A stretch of DNA of 64,000 nucleotides. It comes from Syngnathus acus. Taxonomy: Eukaryota > Chordata > Actinopteri > Syngnathiformes > Syngnathidae. The translations under genes and the position numbers were made by a program. This document shows, piece by piece, positions 21,255-34,765 of this stretch. The stretch is from the NCBI RefSeq assembly GCF_901709675.1, contig NC_051108.1, forward strand, positions 4,870,631 to 4,934,630. Reading direction: 5' to 3'. The notes beneath the pieces are model-generated. The model saw nothing but the letters and a program-made list of their open reading frames with translations. It had not been told where the DNA came from and made no database searches. Within the stretch, counting starts at the first letter, position 1, and each line of letters begins with the position of its first letter.

Positions 21255-23432
21255 TAAGGAGAAACAACTTTCAATTGTCACCACTAAATGGGAGCAGTGG
21301 ATTTTTCTTTTCTTCCCTTAGTTGATTTTAAGTACTCCTTTGCGATTTTGACTGGCCCCATACTTGACTGGATACTGTCGCACTATTACCACACTCTTTT
21401 TCAATCCAAAATGAGGACAAAAAACGATAGCATTTCCCCAAAGGGACATTTTGGTTTGAGAGCGTACAGCTCGGGTCACCAGGCTTCTTTTAACGACTAA
21501 GTTACTGAAAACAGGAAGCTACTGGGAAGAGGAACACTTCCATCCTGTTTCCACTTTAGGAAAGAAAACAAAACCGCAGCGCTAACTTGAGTTAATTGTT
21601 GAAGACAAATGCTGAAGTTATTGAAAAAGGAACTAACTTGAAATTCACAAATAGTATTTTTTTTTTGCATTTGTTTTTAAAGGAGACTCACTTTCCTCCC
21701 AATCAAACTCATTCCGCAACACCCAGAGATATTCCGTTTTCTTTTCATATTTTCTTTCATTTTGAAATATATTTGTAATAACCATCACCTAGGCAAAAAG
21801 ATTTTGGTTAAAAAAAGACATCTGGTCTAGACTGATTAAACATTAGTACACTGTTTCATCTCCATAAATCTGGTTTCTTCCTCTGTCTCTGGCGAGATCT
21901 AATTTGAAAAGGTGAAGCAAATGTTTACCGTGTTAAACTCTGAATCACTGTGACCTCTTCACGGTTATTTAAAGCTTGCTGGAATATACAACATGAGTTC
22001 TACTGCCCCCTCGAAAAAATTAAATAAGCCACGCCCCTTTCCAGGCCACAGCTAATATTTGACCTCTGTTTAAATCAATATCATCACAGAGGTGCTTGTT
22101 GTCCCATGGTCAGTTTTGCGCAAGAGAAGAAGAAAGGTAGTCACGGATGAGATGGAGGCAAATGACGTGGTCAAAATAAGTATACATGTGATCCTCCAAC
22201 GTGGGAGGTCAAAACCTAGAATGTTTCTAATTGTACATATGTGAGGAAAAAAACACATTTCCATAGCAAGTGGTTACTGGGTGACTCCTCTGAGATTCAC
22301 TTATGAATTTTACATTGAAGCTCTAAGAGCAAAAAGTGTCAAGAAGTTAAAATAAACTGCTAAATTTGCCGTTTCAAAGTAGGCTTTGAAAACACACCGC
22401 TGCTTGAAGTACCACATCACAAGAAAGGCAATAAACACACGGAGGGAGCTCTGATGTATCTCCCAAGTATTAAAAAAACTAAAATGATCATAGCCAACTC
22501 AGCTACCTCAGACTTGTAGATAAATTTACAATCTCCTCCAAGAGTTTCTTTTTTTTGTTGTACACACGATATTCAGGTTTCACATAAAAAAAAAAAAGTT
22601 TTATGGACCAAGTAAATCACCAAACCTTATTCCAAATAGAGAATCAATTTCATTTCCTAAAGAGGAAACTGAAAGGAGAAATGTAAACACCAAAAAGTTA
22701 GCTTGACTTTTAAATCTAATATTGATGTGAAACCCAAATGTCTTCAGAATACAACGAAAGGAATTGCCGTTCCAATTTTTTTGAAGGGGACTCGAGCTTC
22801 CTATATATTTCTCATGTAGTAAATGACAACGAAAACCTATTTGCGCTATGAAAATCACTTTATGACCCATCATAACAATGTTGGGCTATCTGTGAAGAAA
22901 TTTGATCTTGTGTAAATCAAAATAAAAGTAAAGTGAAGCCTAACTTTGAATCCTGCCAATTACTTGAGGTCAGACACGCAGCAGGAAAGGCGCTGCTATT
23001 TCTGAGCCAATTATGAATATTTGCTTATAAAATACTCATATCTTGTGGTTTGTGGCATCTGTTGATAAACAGGACAAATACGGTTAAGTGGGACATTTTA
23101 ATTGTACAGAACAAAATCCATTGGAGACTTTCAATGCACACAAAACAGCTGACAAGCAATATTATATTAAATAGTGTGAAATGTGATACCTATGTCGCAT
23201 TTAATAGCAAATATGTGCGGGTTTTTTTTCTGACTGTGCAAATGTCTGCAATATATTAACACATTGTTTAAAAAAAAAAAAAAAACATCAAGTGTTAAGA
23301 TTGTTTGAAAAAAAAAAAAAATTGGCTGTAGGAAGAAAACTAAAAATAGAAAATTTTCCCATGTGGGCAAATAAAGAAATATTTAGCGAGTCGATGCTAT
23401 TGTATAAAAATTTGATGTTGTATATTTTTATC
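21255..23432. other. Region between the convergent 3' ends of tlr5 and disp1
   Basis: No coding sequence supported. AT-rich, with poly-A/T runs at 23269-23285 and 23308-23321. ATTAAA on the minus strand near 23200-23205 could be a disp1 polyadenylation signal. Confidence 0.45.
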
Positions 23433-26400
23433 CTAACATAAGCTTTCAGAAGAGCGACTGCTGCTTATTATAATAGGAGGCACACTTGTTTCACTTTTTG
23501 GCACATTGAACTCTGAAGCCGAGTTGCACTTGACCTTCAACGCCCTGTTAAAACAGTAAACTTTCTTTGGCGAGCCAGAAGACGCCCGCTCTCGTTTGGA
23601 GTTCTGCTTGCACTTTTTCACACTTGCTTTTTCCTCCTGCTGGCTAGGGATCTTACACCAAACATCCTCTTGTGTTGTGGTTTCTGTGGCTATGCCGCAC
23701 GCAGGCTTGCAACCGCCTTCTCGCGTTTTCAGATGTCTGTCTGTGTGAGTTGAGCTGATAATTGGGTTTGCCACTTCTGGCCGATGATTGGGCTCTTGTG
23801 CGTGACACTCGGAGCCGATAAAAGAGCCAGGTTTTTGGGTGGTGTGCTGGGATCTATGTTCAGAAGGAGCCTCTGGGCTCGGAACGCAATACTTAAGATG
23901 GCAGCAGGGTGCGGGTGCTTGTCTGGGGTATACCAGCCTTCCTGGACCGCAGCGGTGCAAGTGGGGAGGCGGACAGGGGACGTAGTGCTTGCAGCAATCC
24001 ACGTGTGTGCAGACTTGGTCCAGTTGGCTCGGACAGGGGGGTATGAGGGGATGCGAGTCTTGGAGAGGCTGGGGACAGGAGTGGGGTGTCCACTGTGGAG
24101 GTGGCTCCCCACATGAGCAGTCTGTGTTTTGAGAGTACTGGCACTGAGACTGACTGTTGTGAGTGGCTTCAGGATTACATCTGCCAGCCTGCATTTTATT
24201 GTTATACTGGGTGTGGGAATACTGGTGAGGAGGGTGGACTCCATTATGACGCTGAGTACAAACGTCCCGATCCTCTTGAGGTTTGTCTTCAGCTTTATGA
24301 CTTGAAGCCAGCGGTTCTAATTCATAATGTTCCGTCTCTCCATCGCCGCTGTCTAGCTGGTATTTCGCCAAACCGGATGGAGAGCCTTCGGTGAGGTCCT
24401 CAGAGAAAGCCTGACACTGCAGCTTTTTGGGCAGTGGGATCTGGCCGCAGGTGCCCTGAGGTCCCAAACAGCGGCACATGCACTGAAAAAAGAAGGTGGC
24501 GAAGGCCCAGCTAATGCACATGATCAGCATCATGAAGGTGCCCAGCTGGGTGTAGGCTAACACGGTCGAGGGCATCATCATGGCCCCTGCGACGAAGGTG
24601 GTCAAGGCAGCCATAGCAATAGCGGAACCCATGCGGCCGAGGGAGAAGATCACCTTGCCTTCGCGGTCCGGTTCCGGAGCCAACCTGTAGGCTACACCGT
24701 AATGGACGGCGAAGTCCACCGACAGTCCAACAGCCACTGAAATGGTGACCGACTCCAAGACGTTCAGCTCCCAACCGAGAAGCACCAGGGAGCCCACCGT
24801 GACAAAAATCGTCCCGGCAATGGATAGGATGGCGTATAAGCTGATGATGATGTTCCATGTGGTGAGTAGCATGACGCTGAAGGCTACAGCCACAGACAGC
24901 GCCATGGCAACCAGCGTGCCATCGGACAGACTGTCCTGAAGATCGAAGAATTCCAGGTTGCTGACAAACCAGCCGTGGTTGAGGCCTGCTGGGGCGTGGC
25001 GCAGCTCTTCCGTTATCCAGGCGTCCACCTGGATAACCAAAAGGTAACTATTACATTTGGTGTAATGGGAAAATTCCACAAATTACAACAGCAAGTCAAA
25101 CCGTATTTTCCGCACTATAAGGCGCACCGGATTATAAGGCGCACCTTCAATGAATGGCCCATTTTAAAATTTTGTCCATATATAAGGCGCACCGGATTAT
25201 AAGACGCACCTTCAATGAATGGCCCATTTTAAAACTTTATCCATATATAAGAGATATACATTTGGCCCGCAGGCCGGACTTTGGACACGCCTGCTGTAGT
25301 GGCTCAATATTGGTCCATATATAAGGCGGCTTTTGAGAAAATTTGAGGTTTTTAGGTGCGCCTTATAGTGCGGAAAATACGGTAATTTGAATTCCCTTGA
25401 ATTATGTCTTTGGGTATTTAACATTGTTTTACAATGACAATTGTGTCTAAAAGAGCAGAGGCCATCATTTGAGGAACTATAACAATAATAAAAATATTCA
25501 CTGACCTCACAGTAGAACTGATGCATCTTCTCATAGGCTAGCGTGAAGAGGAAGGTACTCTTGAACTCCAAAACAATGGCCTTGATGGTGTCGTTGATGT
25601 CAAATCGAGGTCCAGGGGTCTTGCTGTCCAGGTGGTAGTTGGTACTGCGATCAAGCTCCATAATGGCCCGCTTGATGCACAGCTCAAACACTTCCTGCTT
25701 GTAGGGGAAAGTGGATTGACTGCAACAGGGGTAGACAGATGCTTCTTCGCAGTCTTGGTTCTCCATCCACTGTTAAAAAAAAATACACACACATATATGT
25801 ATAATTAATAAAATATAATTAAAAGTTAAATTTGAAACTTTAAGATTTTTAATACAGTACATTTTTGTCCAGTCCAGTTGTATTTATTATTATTTTTTTT
25901 AAATTACAATTTTGATGGAACTTGCAATGTTAATGTTCACACTGTGTGTATTGTTACAGTAAAGTGCTCTTAATAATACCGTAATTCTCGGACTATAAGC
26001 CGCACCAGATAAAACTCGTGATTCCGGGTTCAAAATTTGCAAAAAAAAGTCGCGGCTTATAGTCCGAAATGTACGGTATTAATTTTTTTTTTTTTTTAGG
26101 AATGAAACCTCTCATTTTATATCTTAACTTGTCATGCCTGCAAATAATAAAGTGTAAGTAGTTATTTTACTGAATTAAAAAATTCTCTTAATAGAATAGA
26201 ATGAACAATTAGTCAGTGGTATTACACATGAACCTAATAAACTGGCGCAAGGAGAACTGACCTGCTTGAAGGTCTCAATGAAGCAGCTGGTGAAGTCCTG
26301 CTCGTCTGACTGAAACACAAAACTCTGGTTTCGAAGCTTCTGGCAGAAATTGAGGATCCAAAGCTGAGACGCTGGACTGGCGATGTTAAAGCTGCTGTCC

Positions 26401-29400
26401 AGCATCAACTTTCCCTTATTTTTGGGGTTCAGGGGGTCGCCGTTATCCAAAGGTGTGACACCCCAGATGATGGTGATAGGCATGTGGAGGTCCTCTCCAT
26501 GATGCACTCTCTCAAACATGAAAAGTTTCTTGTACTCTGCGTCGTAGCGCTCGAAAGGGTGAGAGGAACGGAACACCTGAAACTCAGCCAGCTCTAGTGA
26601 GGGAAGCTTCATCTTTGGGTTGACGCAAACAACATATGCCCCGCCCACTGTAAGTGCAAGAAACCAGAAGAGCCAGAGGTAACGAAGCTTGATGACAATG
26701 CAGGGAAGGACTTTCTCAAAGAAGATTCGAGAGGCTTCAGAGACACTAAACAAGCATCTGCTAGCCTTTTGGCAAAGACCCGCCACAATCATTTGGATGC
26801 AGTACCCGGTTTGCTGGTGTTGGGGCTTAGAACATGGTAACACGTTTGGTAGGTAGCGCTCATGCAACACCACCACAGCTGGAAGCCACGTCACCATGAG
26901 GATATAATTAACCAAGATGGCCGTTCCGGCGTAGACGCCGAAGCAACGGATAGCGGTGATGTTGCTGACATAGTTAGCATAAAAAGCAGCAGCGGTGGTA
27001 AAGCTGGTGACGAACATAGACAAAGCGGCGTGCTGCAAAGTCACACTGACAGTTTCCGCCAGCTCGGCATTCGGCTTATCAATTTTGGTGTAATTCCATA
27101 CATCGCAAAGCACAAAAGCGTCGTCCGCTCCGATTCCCACCAGGATGATCAGAGCCGTGAGATTCATGAAGGGAAAAAACTCAAAGTTGAAAACCATGCG
27201 GTAGAGAAAATAAGAGACAATGAGGGAGCTAATAATGGCTATTATTGTCATTAGCGTGATGAAAACGGACCGTGTGTACACACACATGACCAGTAGGACT
27301 ATAACGATGGCTATAGCTGGGTACACCGTGTCCGTAAGTAGGTAGTCCTGAAAGAGGTCATGTTTAATGCCAAACTCGATCCCGGTGACTGTGGTGATGC
27401 CGTCCGAGGAGTTCCAGTTCTCAAAATTATCGAGGTAAATATTCATCATGGACTCTCCTTTTTCTGTTGGCGAGAAGAGCATGCTATACATGAGCACGGG
27501 CGGGGGAAATTCCAGGCTCTTCGGACTGAGGAAATCCTTATCAACCAGGAAGTGCATCATTTGGTAGACGGCGTTATACTTGGTGCACTTCCGAGGCACA
27601 TTGCCACACTTTAGCTGATCTTTGCGTTTCAGGGCCATGTCCCAGCAATCGGGTCCCAACGTGCCATTGTGGTAGTACTTAGCGCAAGAGCGCAGAATCT
27701 TCAACGTGTGCGATACGTCACGCTCGGTAATCATTTGACAGGATGATCTATTTGTGAGGGCTGCTATGTAGTTCCCAATAGTCCAGCTGGGGCAACATGA
27801 AGCATCGTTGGTGCGCTGGCAGAGACTCCAGTAGTCCCGATGAGAGCGCACCTATGGACAGAAGCAATCAGTATAGTAATAGAATACATGGCCAACAGGT
27901 TTACCGTATTTTCCGGACTATAAGGCGCACCTAAAAAACTAAAAATTTCTCAAAAGCCAACAGTGCGCCTTATAGTCCGGTGCGCCTTATATAAGGTTTT
28001 ATAGTCCGGAAAATACGGTAATTATTTTCTTCTTGAAAAAGTATACAATATGTATGTTCTGCATTCATACCCTCGTGTTGTCCAGATTACACATGGATTT
28101 GATGGCTTGGATATTCCACAAGTTCTTCCCCTCAGCAGATGAGAAAACCAGTCTGGAATAGCTGGAGCCTACATGAGGTACAGTATAAAGGAGAATTATA
28201 TCAGGCAAATAATAATTAGGCAAAATAAAACATTTTTTCCTGATAGCGACATTATACAATCAATGTTACATTGTAAACCAATTGGATAAATTTAAACCAG
28301 CCTTACCAGGCACATCACAGAAAAACTCCTTACTGAAGTCCCACTCTGCATGCCGTTTTTCTCGATCAAAGTGGTCTTCAGGCCACTTGGGTTCTTGGTG
28401 ACTAGAAAGCAACCAAAATGATTGGATGATTACAATATTATTTAATACAATTATTCCCTTCAAGGCTTAAAGGGAGACTTTGGAGAAGGAATTCAATAGA
28501 TAAAAATAAGACAAATCAGAAAATTAAAATGTTATGCAGAAATACCACTTTAAAATAAGTTCTTAAAAATTATTAATTGAAAAAAATATTACAATTATAA
28601 TTGAAAATAATATATAATTAATTATTTGTAAAAATAATTTTAAAAAATTAGATAAAAATAAAAATTGTGATGGAATATACATAGTTCAATGTAACAGAGT
28701 AAAAGTCTTTTTTAACAAAAATTAAAAGGTAAAAAAATGCATTGCATTAAAATTGACTCGTGAAATTTATCCAAGAAGTCCAAGAGTAAATGTAACACAC
28801 TAAATGAAGTTAGTTCCTACCCACCTCTGGGGGTGGGGGCAAGGGGACAGGGTTGACAGATATGGGATGAAGTAGGGAAGCTTACTGACAGACATAAGCA
28901 CACAATTATGTCTACAGACAGAAACATTGAAAGATGGAGAGGGTTTGATCACAAATTCCTTTTTTTGTCTGCAGGGGGATTCACAATGAACCATCTGGCT
29001 TCATACAAAGTGAGTGGTTACCCTCCTAGGCTCCTACCCAAAGTGCAAAGCCAAGCAAAACCTGATTTCTATTCAGTGCAAGTCTTGAGTTGCTATTAAG
29101 TGTGTTTGTGTCCTCTGCGAAAAGTCCCGCATGCAAATAGGTGAGTACACATTCAAGCCAATTGACTCTGATGTGACAAGACACATTTTGAATCAATCAG
29201 TTGCAGACTCAAGATGCTAGTCACATTGAAAATCTGTCCCCTAAATGAAAAAGTTTGACAATGATGTCTTGTGTTTAGTTCAGTTACTTTTTAGCCTGCT
29301 CGTCAGCATATTTGAAGGGATAGTTGGCCAGTGTCGCTTTGTAGCCAGTGTTCTTCACCATGTTGTTCCATGTGACCAATCGTTGACCGATGGCAGTTCC

Positions 29401-32400
29401 TCGAGGCTCAAAACCCTTTGAAGAAAAAATAAATACAAATAAAGCAATCATTGTTAATTAACAAGAGGTAACTGCTAATTGGGGCTCCCAAAATGTAAAT
29501 TTCTTAGAATCAATGATTCTATCAATTATTTGGGGGAAATATTTTGCATGGAAGTGAATTACAAAACACATTTTTTTCATTTACCATTGTTTTTTTGCTA
29601 TTGTTTAGTGATTAAAAACAAGTAAATAAGTAAACAAAATCACACAAGAGGGATTAATGTACTCACCAAACTCTGTGAAACTGATTCAGTTACTGGTGCG
29701 GTTATTGTTGTCCATAATAAACGTAGACGTTTACAAAATGTTTGATTTCACACAAAAGATAATATATTTTTAATAAATTAAATTCAATATTAATCAACAA
29801 CTGCTGTTGAAAGACTAACATTAGAGAATTTGGATCATTCTAAGGTAAAAAATGATTCCAAACTCAATTATTAAAATAGTTGTTGATTATTTTGATAATC
29901 GATTAATTGTCCATTAATCAATTTAGACAACTCCAGATTAGTATTAGTGGAAAAAAAGTCACTGTGTAATTTGCCATCATATAAGGCAGCAGTACAATGA
30001 TGTGCGCAGTCATTTCAGTAAAATTGACACGAGTTTCCTGGCTAAGGCTCAATATGTAAAACGAAGCAGAACAAAGTGACCAAGACGATAAACAGACAGA
30101 AGTTCAGTAAACAACATGTTGTAATCTGACCTTAAAATGAGCACTTCATTTGGATGATACTCACCAAAAGAGGGTCAGAGAAATCAGGGAGGTCAGGAAC
30201 AAGGACACCCACCAGGGCGCACACGACAATTAGTACTGTGCACACACCGAGAACCACCACCGGCCAATCAGCTATCAGCTCCGAATAACTGAAAAATGCA
30301 AGGACAGTCTAAATTGACATTGAAATTTTGTAGCTGTGTCACTGAGAAATGATGAGATGCAGTCAGCTAAAGCCAGGTACAGACAGACACAACTCCCACG
30401 AGATAACTCATGACTCAGTATTGAGGAATGACAGCAGTGATGGATGGACGGGAAGAAAAGAGGGGTGGGGGGGTGGAGGAGAGACATTTTTGCAATCCAG
30501 ACCATCAACAGGAGACTTTGTTTTTGGCAGGCCTTACCTTTTGGGGAATCGAAAGGGCCAAGCAGGGCTGAAAAAAGAAAATGAGAAAGATAAATACCGT
30601 TTACATTTTGATGTCAAAGCGGCGGCCAATCCCCCCAAAAATATTTTAGGAGCGTTTGGAGGAGGCGAGAACTATTTATTTATGATGCCATGTGACCTTT
30701 GGCTCCCAGCAGAAGCAGCAGAACAAAGTGTGCAATGAAAACCATCAAACTATTTGTTCTGATAATATTGAACAAAATCCCCTTAAGTAAATTTTTAATT
30801 TTTTTTCAAAGACATGTCTAATTTTAACTGTCTCCCACATCTGCAACATATATAAGTTGCTGCTTGTCTATGTTTTTAGGCGAAAAAACAAAGAAAATAC
30901 AGTGACTGACTACCAACTTCGTCGTCTCTTCCTTTTCCTGGCTTCCGTCTTGTTTTCTTTTCTCTGTGTAACTTTCACTGTTTTTCTATTTACCTGTGGG
31001 AGTCTTTTTGGATCACTGGGCTAATTAATAAGGTAAACACAGGCCTCTGGCCACTCACTCAACGCTGTGCTGACAGAGCAAAGAAACACAAAAAGTTTTG
31101 GGGGGGGGGTCGAGGAGCGTGTGCGAGTATGGCGATGTGTGTGATGTGATCATTTTTGTCGCTGGCCGCATCATAGTCAGTTTCCTTCGGAGGGCCATTA
31201 GGACTATCAACCCAAATAAATGTATGAACGTCTAATATTAGTCAACACAACAAACTAGTTGAATAATTTTGAAATCAGAGACTAGTAAAAACTGTTCAAA
31301 TTTTTTAAAAAGATGAATGATAATAAAACTTGCTAGCAACATCTCTATTCGAGAAGACAATTTGTAATTTTAGTATTGACACGAAGTCGATGCAGTATTT
31401 GTCTTGGCGGGCCAAACATAATTACACTGTGGGCCAAATTTGGCCCGCGGGCCACAGTTGGACAATTTGGCTTTATTCAAATGTGCATTATGTGGTTAAA
31501 GACTTTGAATCAAAGCAGGGATTCTAGATCCCAAAACATAAAAAAATAGTTTGTTGAAGATTAAATAAGATTCTTATTTCGTTTGTACCAAAGAATCTTC
31601 AATCACGGTGGGGAAAAAAAAAACACAAGGTCGTCACAACTTTCCTTTCTAAATATGGATTGACAAATGATAACAAAGACAATGAACAAAAAAGGCAATG
31701 AACAAGTGAAAACTAAGTATATCATCAATTATTTTGTTGGATGATTTCAAAAGCACATATTTGTAACCTTATATAATATGTCCATGAACACAAGTCTGTG
31801 TGTTTTGGGGCCTGAAGGTAACTCCATTCGCTGTCAGACAGGTGGACAAATATTCCATGAAACAGGCCTTCAAGTTTGGAGCAATTAGTGTCAGAAATAA
31901 GGCCTCCTCAGACCTGATGTGTGCTTTTCTGGAACGTTGCACATGATTAGTTTTTGAGCAAGCCATGAAATCGGCGACGTGCACCCATTTAATACGTCAT
32001 TACAAGAGCAGGCAGAAAAACATGGCTCCGTGCCAGACAAGTAATTCTTCATTGCCAACAGTATGAAAGCCAGTCAAGAAAGAAAGTCATTACTCACCAG
32101 CAAAATTTGAATATTTTTGCGACAACACGTTTTTCGACGAGACTCACCATCATCAGGCGACTAGCTCTGTTTTGCTTTTTATCAAACTTAAAATCCGATT
32201 TAAAAAAAAAAAAAATATCAATAAATTTTTTTTTTTTTAAAAATAGCAATAAAAAAAATTATTCAAAATAAATTATTAAAAAAAAAAAATCAGTCTGATG
32301 CACTCGCAGCTTTTAAATCAACATTGATTTTAAGATTTCAGTGGAGATTTTATTTGTTGTCATTTTTAAATTCCACCCAGGGATGCATTAGATTACCCCG

Positions 32401-34207
32401 GTCCAATCAAGTTTCTGTAATTCGAAAATTTAGTTGCTAAAAAGTTTTGGTGAGTAAGAAAATCGGTTCAACATTAAAAGAGCCTGCCACATCTGCTCCC
32501 CATTCACCAGCGGAATGAAAAATAGGGGTGAGGGTAGGGGTGCATTTAAGGAGGTTAAAGAAGTACATGAAAGGAAAAGAAAAACTGAACATGGAATAAA
32601 TGTATGATGGAATGAACCACAGATGCTTGAAAGTTGCCCACTTAGGGTTGACGACAAAAAAAAATAAACTACTTCCAGAGTTACAGATTAGGGTGCTGCT
32701 CCTATTGCACCCAAATGAAGAATATTCCATGTTGTGTGAAATCAAGGCTAAAAAAAAAATTAATAATGCTACCATAAAAACACCTAAGTAAATTTCCTCC
32801 CATCTTTGCAGCACTGGTAAATATAGGATTATGCAAATGATGATGCACGCCATTAAATAGTCCCAGTTTCAGATGCGGTGATGGGATGTGGTTTGAGGAA
32901 AAGTCAACTCCCTCCTCACTAAATATGGAACACTTGGGAAAAAAAAAATGAAAGGTTTGCCAACAAATGGCTTTAATACGAGCATACAGCTTTGACAGGG
33001 AAATGCATGGTTGCCGTGTGAGCATGTGTGGATGTACAGTGCCTTTTCATTGAGGCCTATCTGATGAGTGTTGAAACTGCCTATACTTAAAAGCAGGGAT
33101 GCCAAACTTACTTGCACAGGAGGGTATTTTAGGTCGCGGGTCTAGCAGGATACACTTTTAATGAACAAATTAAACCAAAATATTGTTGACCATAAATAGG
33201 ACATAATATAATCCCCTAAACAAAAAAAATTAAATATTAACATGGTGTGTATATATACATATATATATTTATTTATTTATTAAATATATATATTAATTGA
33301 TTAAATAATCGATTCTAAAAATATATATTTTTTTTAAAATACATACCGTAATTTTCAGACTATAACCCGCACCAGACTATAAGCCGCACCAGCTAAAACT
33401 TGTGATTCAGGGTTCAAAATTTGCGAAAAAAGTCACGGTTTACAGTCGGAAATTTATCGATTGAATAATTAATTCTAAAAATATTCAATGGTCACGTATT
33501 TACAGATATCATGAGTACAAAAAAAAAAAAAACTACACTTACCTAATTCCAGTAGAATGTGTTGAATTCTGGAGATGCTCCTGCCATGGCTGGTGACTGT
33601 GATGGTGTAGACAAAGTGGAGTGGTAGGGTGTGTAAGATGAGGCCGGGGGTGTGAGTAAGTGCAAGCAGGTGGACAACCAGAGCAGGTCAGAGGGCTCCT
33701 GGCGTGAGGAACCAAGCCAAGCCCATGGCCCGGGTTTGGAATCTTGCAGAGAGGACACTCCTGCTGACCACAGGGGCAGCAAAAGGAGTGCAAGCGACAC
33801 TGCTGGCAGCAGAACGGCGAAGACTGGAGACAAGGGGAGGACGGAGATCGAGCGGATTTGGCTAGCGTTTGAGAATCTATGACAGCGGGGGAAGTTGCAG
33901 AGGCGGTCGGGTGGGGGAGCATCCTGAGGGTTCCGTTCTGTTTGACAACTCCGTTTTGGGTTGGTCTGTTTGTTCTCTGGACGTGTGATCTTGGCTTCTT
34001 TTGCAGCTGTCTACATGCCGCATTCCTAACTGAGGTTTCTTCATCTCCTTCTGCTGAAAGGTCATCACCATTTGAGGCAGCTGTGACAGGCTCTTGCACA
34101 TTGCTGTCTGGTATACTCGTGTCTGAAGGTACATTTTCACCCATACAGAGAGGATGTCCTTCACAGCTGGGGGCCAGAGGGTCGTCAATCGTGTCGCTCA
34201 GGGCCAT
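23433..34207 (-). CDS. disp1: Dispatched homolog 1, Hedgehog release transporter
   Basis: Nine coding exons on the minus strand: 34207-33543, 30567-30538 (30 nt), 30288-30165, 29415-29288, 28401-28307, 28168-28071, 27851-26262, 25769-25506 and 25028-23433. Each has GT-AG borders and matching phases, giving 1529 aa. The N-terminal cytoplasmic part is Cys/His/Pro-rich and poorly conserved. Exon 3 holds the first membrane helix ([11 protein letters not shown]) and FSDPLLGFEPRG follows. The large exon (aa 381-910) contains an extracellular loop and a sterol-sensing-type bundle with GIGADDAF near aa 620. The last exon (aa 999-1529) carries the second bundle with [12 protein letters not shown] near aa 1100 and a long Cys/His/Pro-rich tail. 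The paired acidic motifs in helices 4 and 10 are typical of RND-type proton or sodium-coupled transporters. Dispatched 1 exports lipidated Hedgehog. Start ATG at 34207 (acaATGG). A splice acceptor at 34238-34240 implies an upstream non-coding exon. Confidence 0.95.
25101..25384. repeat. TACCG palindromic element in disp1 intron 8
   Basis: Left end CCGTATTTTCCGCACTATAA and right end inverse (TTATAGTGCGGAAAATACGG), with TA kept only on the right edge. It shares ccatatataaggcgc and the actgtagtggctcaatat-type interior with the copy at 39695. It makes up more than half of the 477-bp intron 25029-25505. Confidence 0.75.
25977..26078. repeat. TACCG palindromic element, short class, disp1 intron 7
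   Basis: TACCGTAATTCTCGGACT at the left and AGTCCGAAATGTACGGTA at the right, 102 bp, TA at both edges. Interior caaaatttgcaaaaaaaagtcg. It is a sister of the copy at 33344. Confidence 0.7.
27902..28020. repeat. TACCG palindromic element, minimal copy, disp1 intron 6
   Basis: TACCGTATTTTCCGGACT to its inverse ATACGGTA in 119 bp, TA at both edges. It is almost only the two arms, so it could fold into a long hairpin in the disp1 pre-mRNA. Confidence 0.75.
31144..31460 (-). mobile_element. hAT-like element, degraded copy 4
   Basis: Reverse-oriented family signature: ggccgcatcatagtcag...ggagggccattaggactatc at the left, and cgggccaaacat...ggcccgcgggccac at the right. Terminal inverted repeats are eroded and no target duplication was found. 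It lies in disp1 intron 1. Confidence 0.55.
31461..33343. other. disp1 intron 1, remainder
   Basis: AT-rich intron with A/T homopolymers near 32196-32290. No exon-like stretch with matching splice sites was found between coding exons 1 and 2. Confidence 0.5.
33344..33456. repeat. TACCG palindromic element, degraded short class, disp1 intron 1
   Basis: Left arm TACCGTAATTTTCAGACT, right arm eroded (tttacagtcggaaattta). Interior ttcagggttcaaaatttgcg matches the copy at 25977. Confidence 0.55.
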
Positions 34208-34454
34208 TGTCCTCTCCCAATGGGCCTGGCTCGATTACTGTCAGAAAAAAACAGAAGGGAAAAACATAAGATGTTCGGATTCCCAAGTATTTGGGCAGTT
34301 GCACCCCTTCTTTCCAAATGCTTTCCCTGAACCATAAAATGAAATGTGGGAATACATCAAAGCATGACTGATTTGTGGATTGACTGTCAGTTAAAATCAG
34401 TCATTTTTCTGGGAGCATATTTCAGGTGTTGCTCCGCCAGTGCTTTGTTTACTC

Positions 34455-34765
34455 CATAGATGTCAAACCAAAGGCCCGGGGGCCAGATACGGCCCGCCAC
34501 ATCATTTTATTTGGCCCGCAAAGACAAATTGTGCATCGACTTCAGGTTTCAATAGTAAAATTACAAATCGTCTTCACTTTTCAAAAATACAGATATTGCT
34601 AGCAACTTTTATTAGCATTCGTCTTTTTAAAATATTGGAACAGTTTTTACTAGTCGCTGATTTCAAAACTAGTTATTGATCAGTTTGTTGTGTAGACTAA
34701 ACTGGATATAAGACGTTGACAGTCATAATGGCCCTCCAAAGGAAACTATATGACTACGATGCGGA
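34455..34765 (+). mobile_element. hAT-like element, degraded copy 5
   Basis: Signature atgtcaaaccaaaggcccgg...ggcccgccacatcatttta at the left. The right end stops at actacgatgcgg without the terminal inverted repeat, so it is 3'-truncated. Confidence 0.6.

Noticed and set aside
26175-26261. Continuation of the large disp1 exon to the stop near 26175
   Set aside because: Consensus donor after ETFKQ and exact resumption with WMENQDC in the next exon show this is intron.
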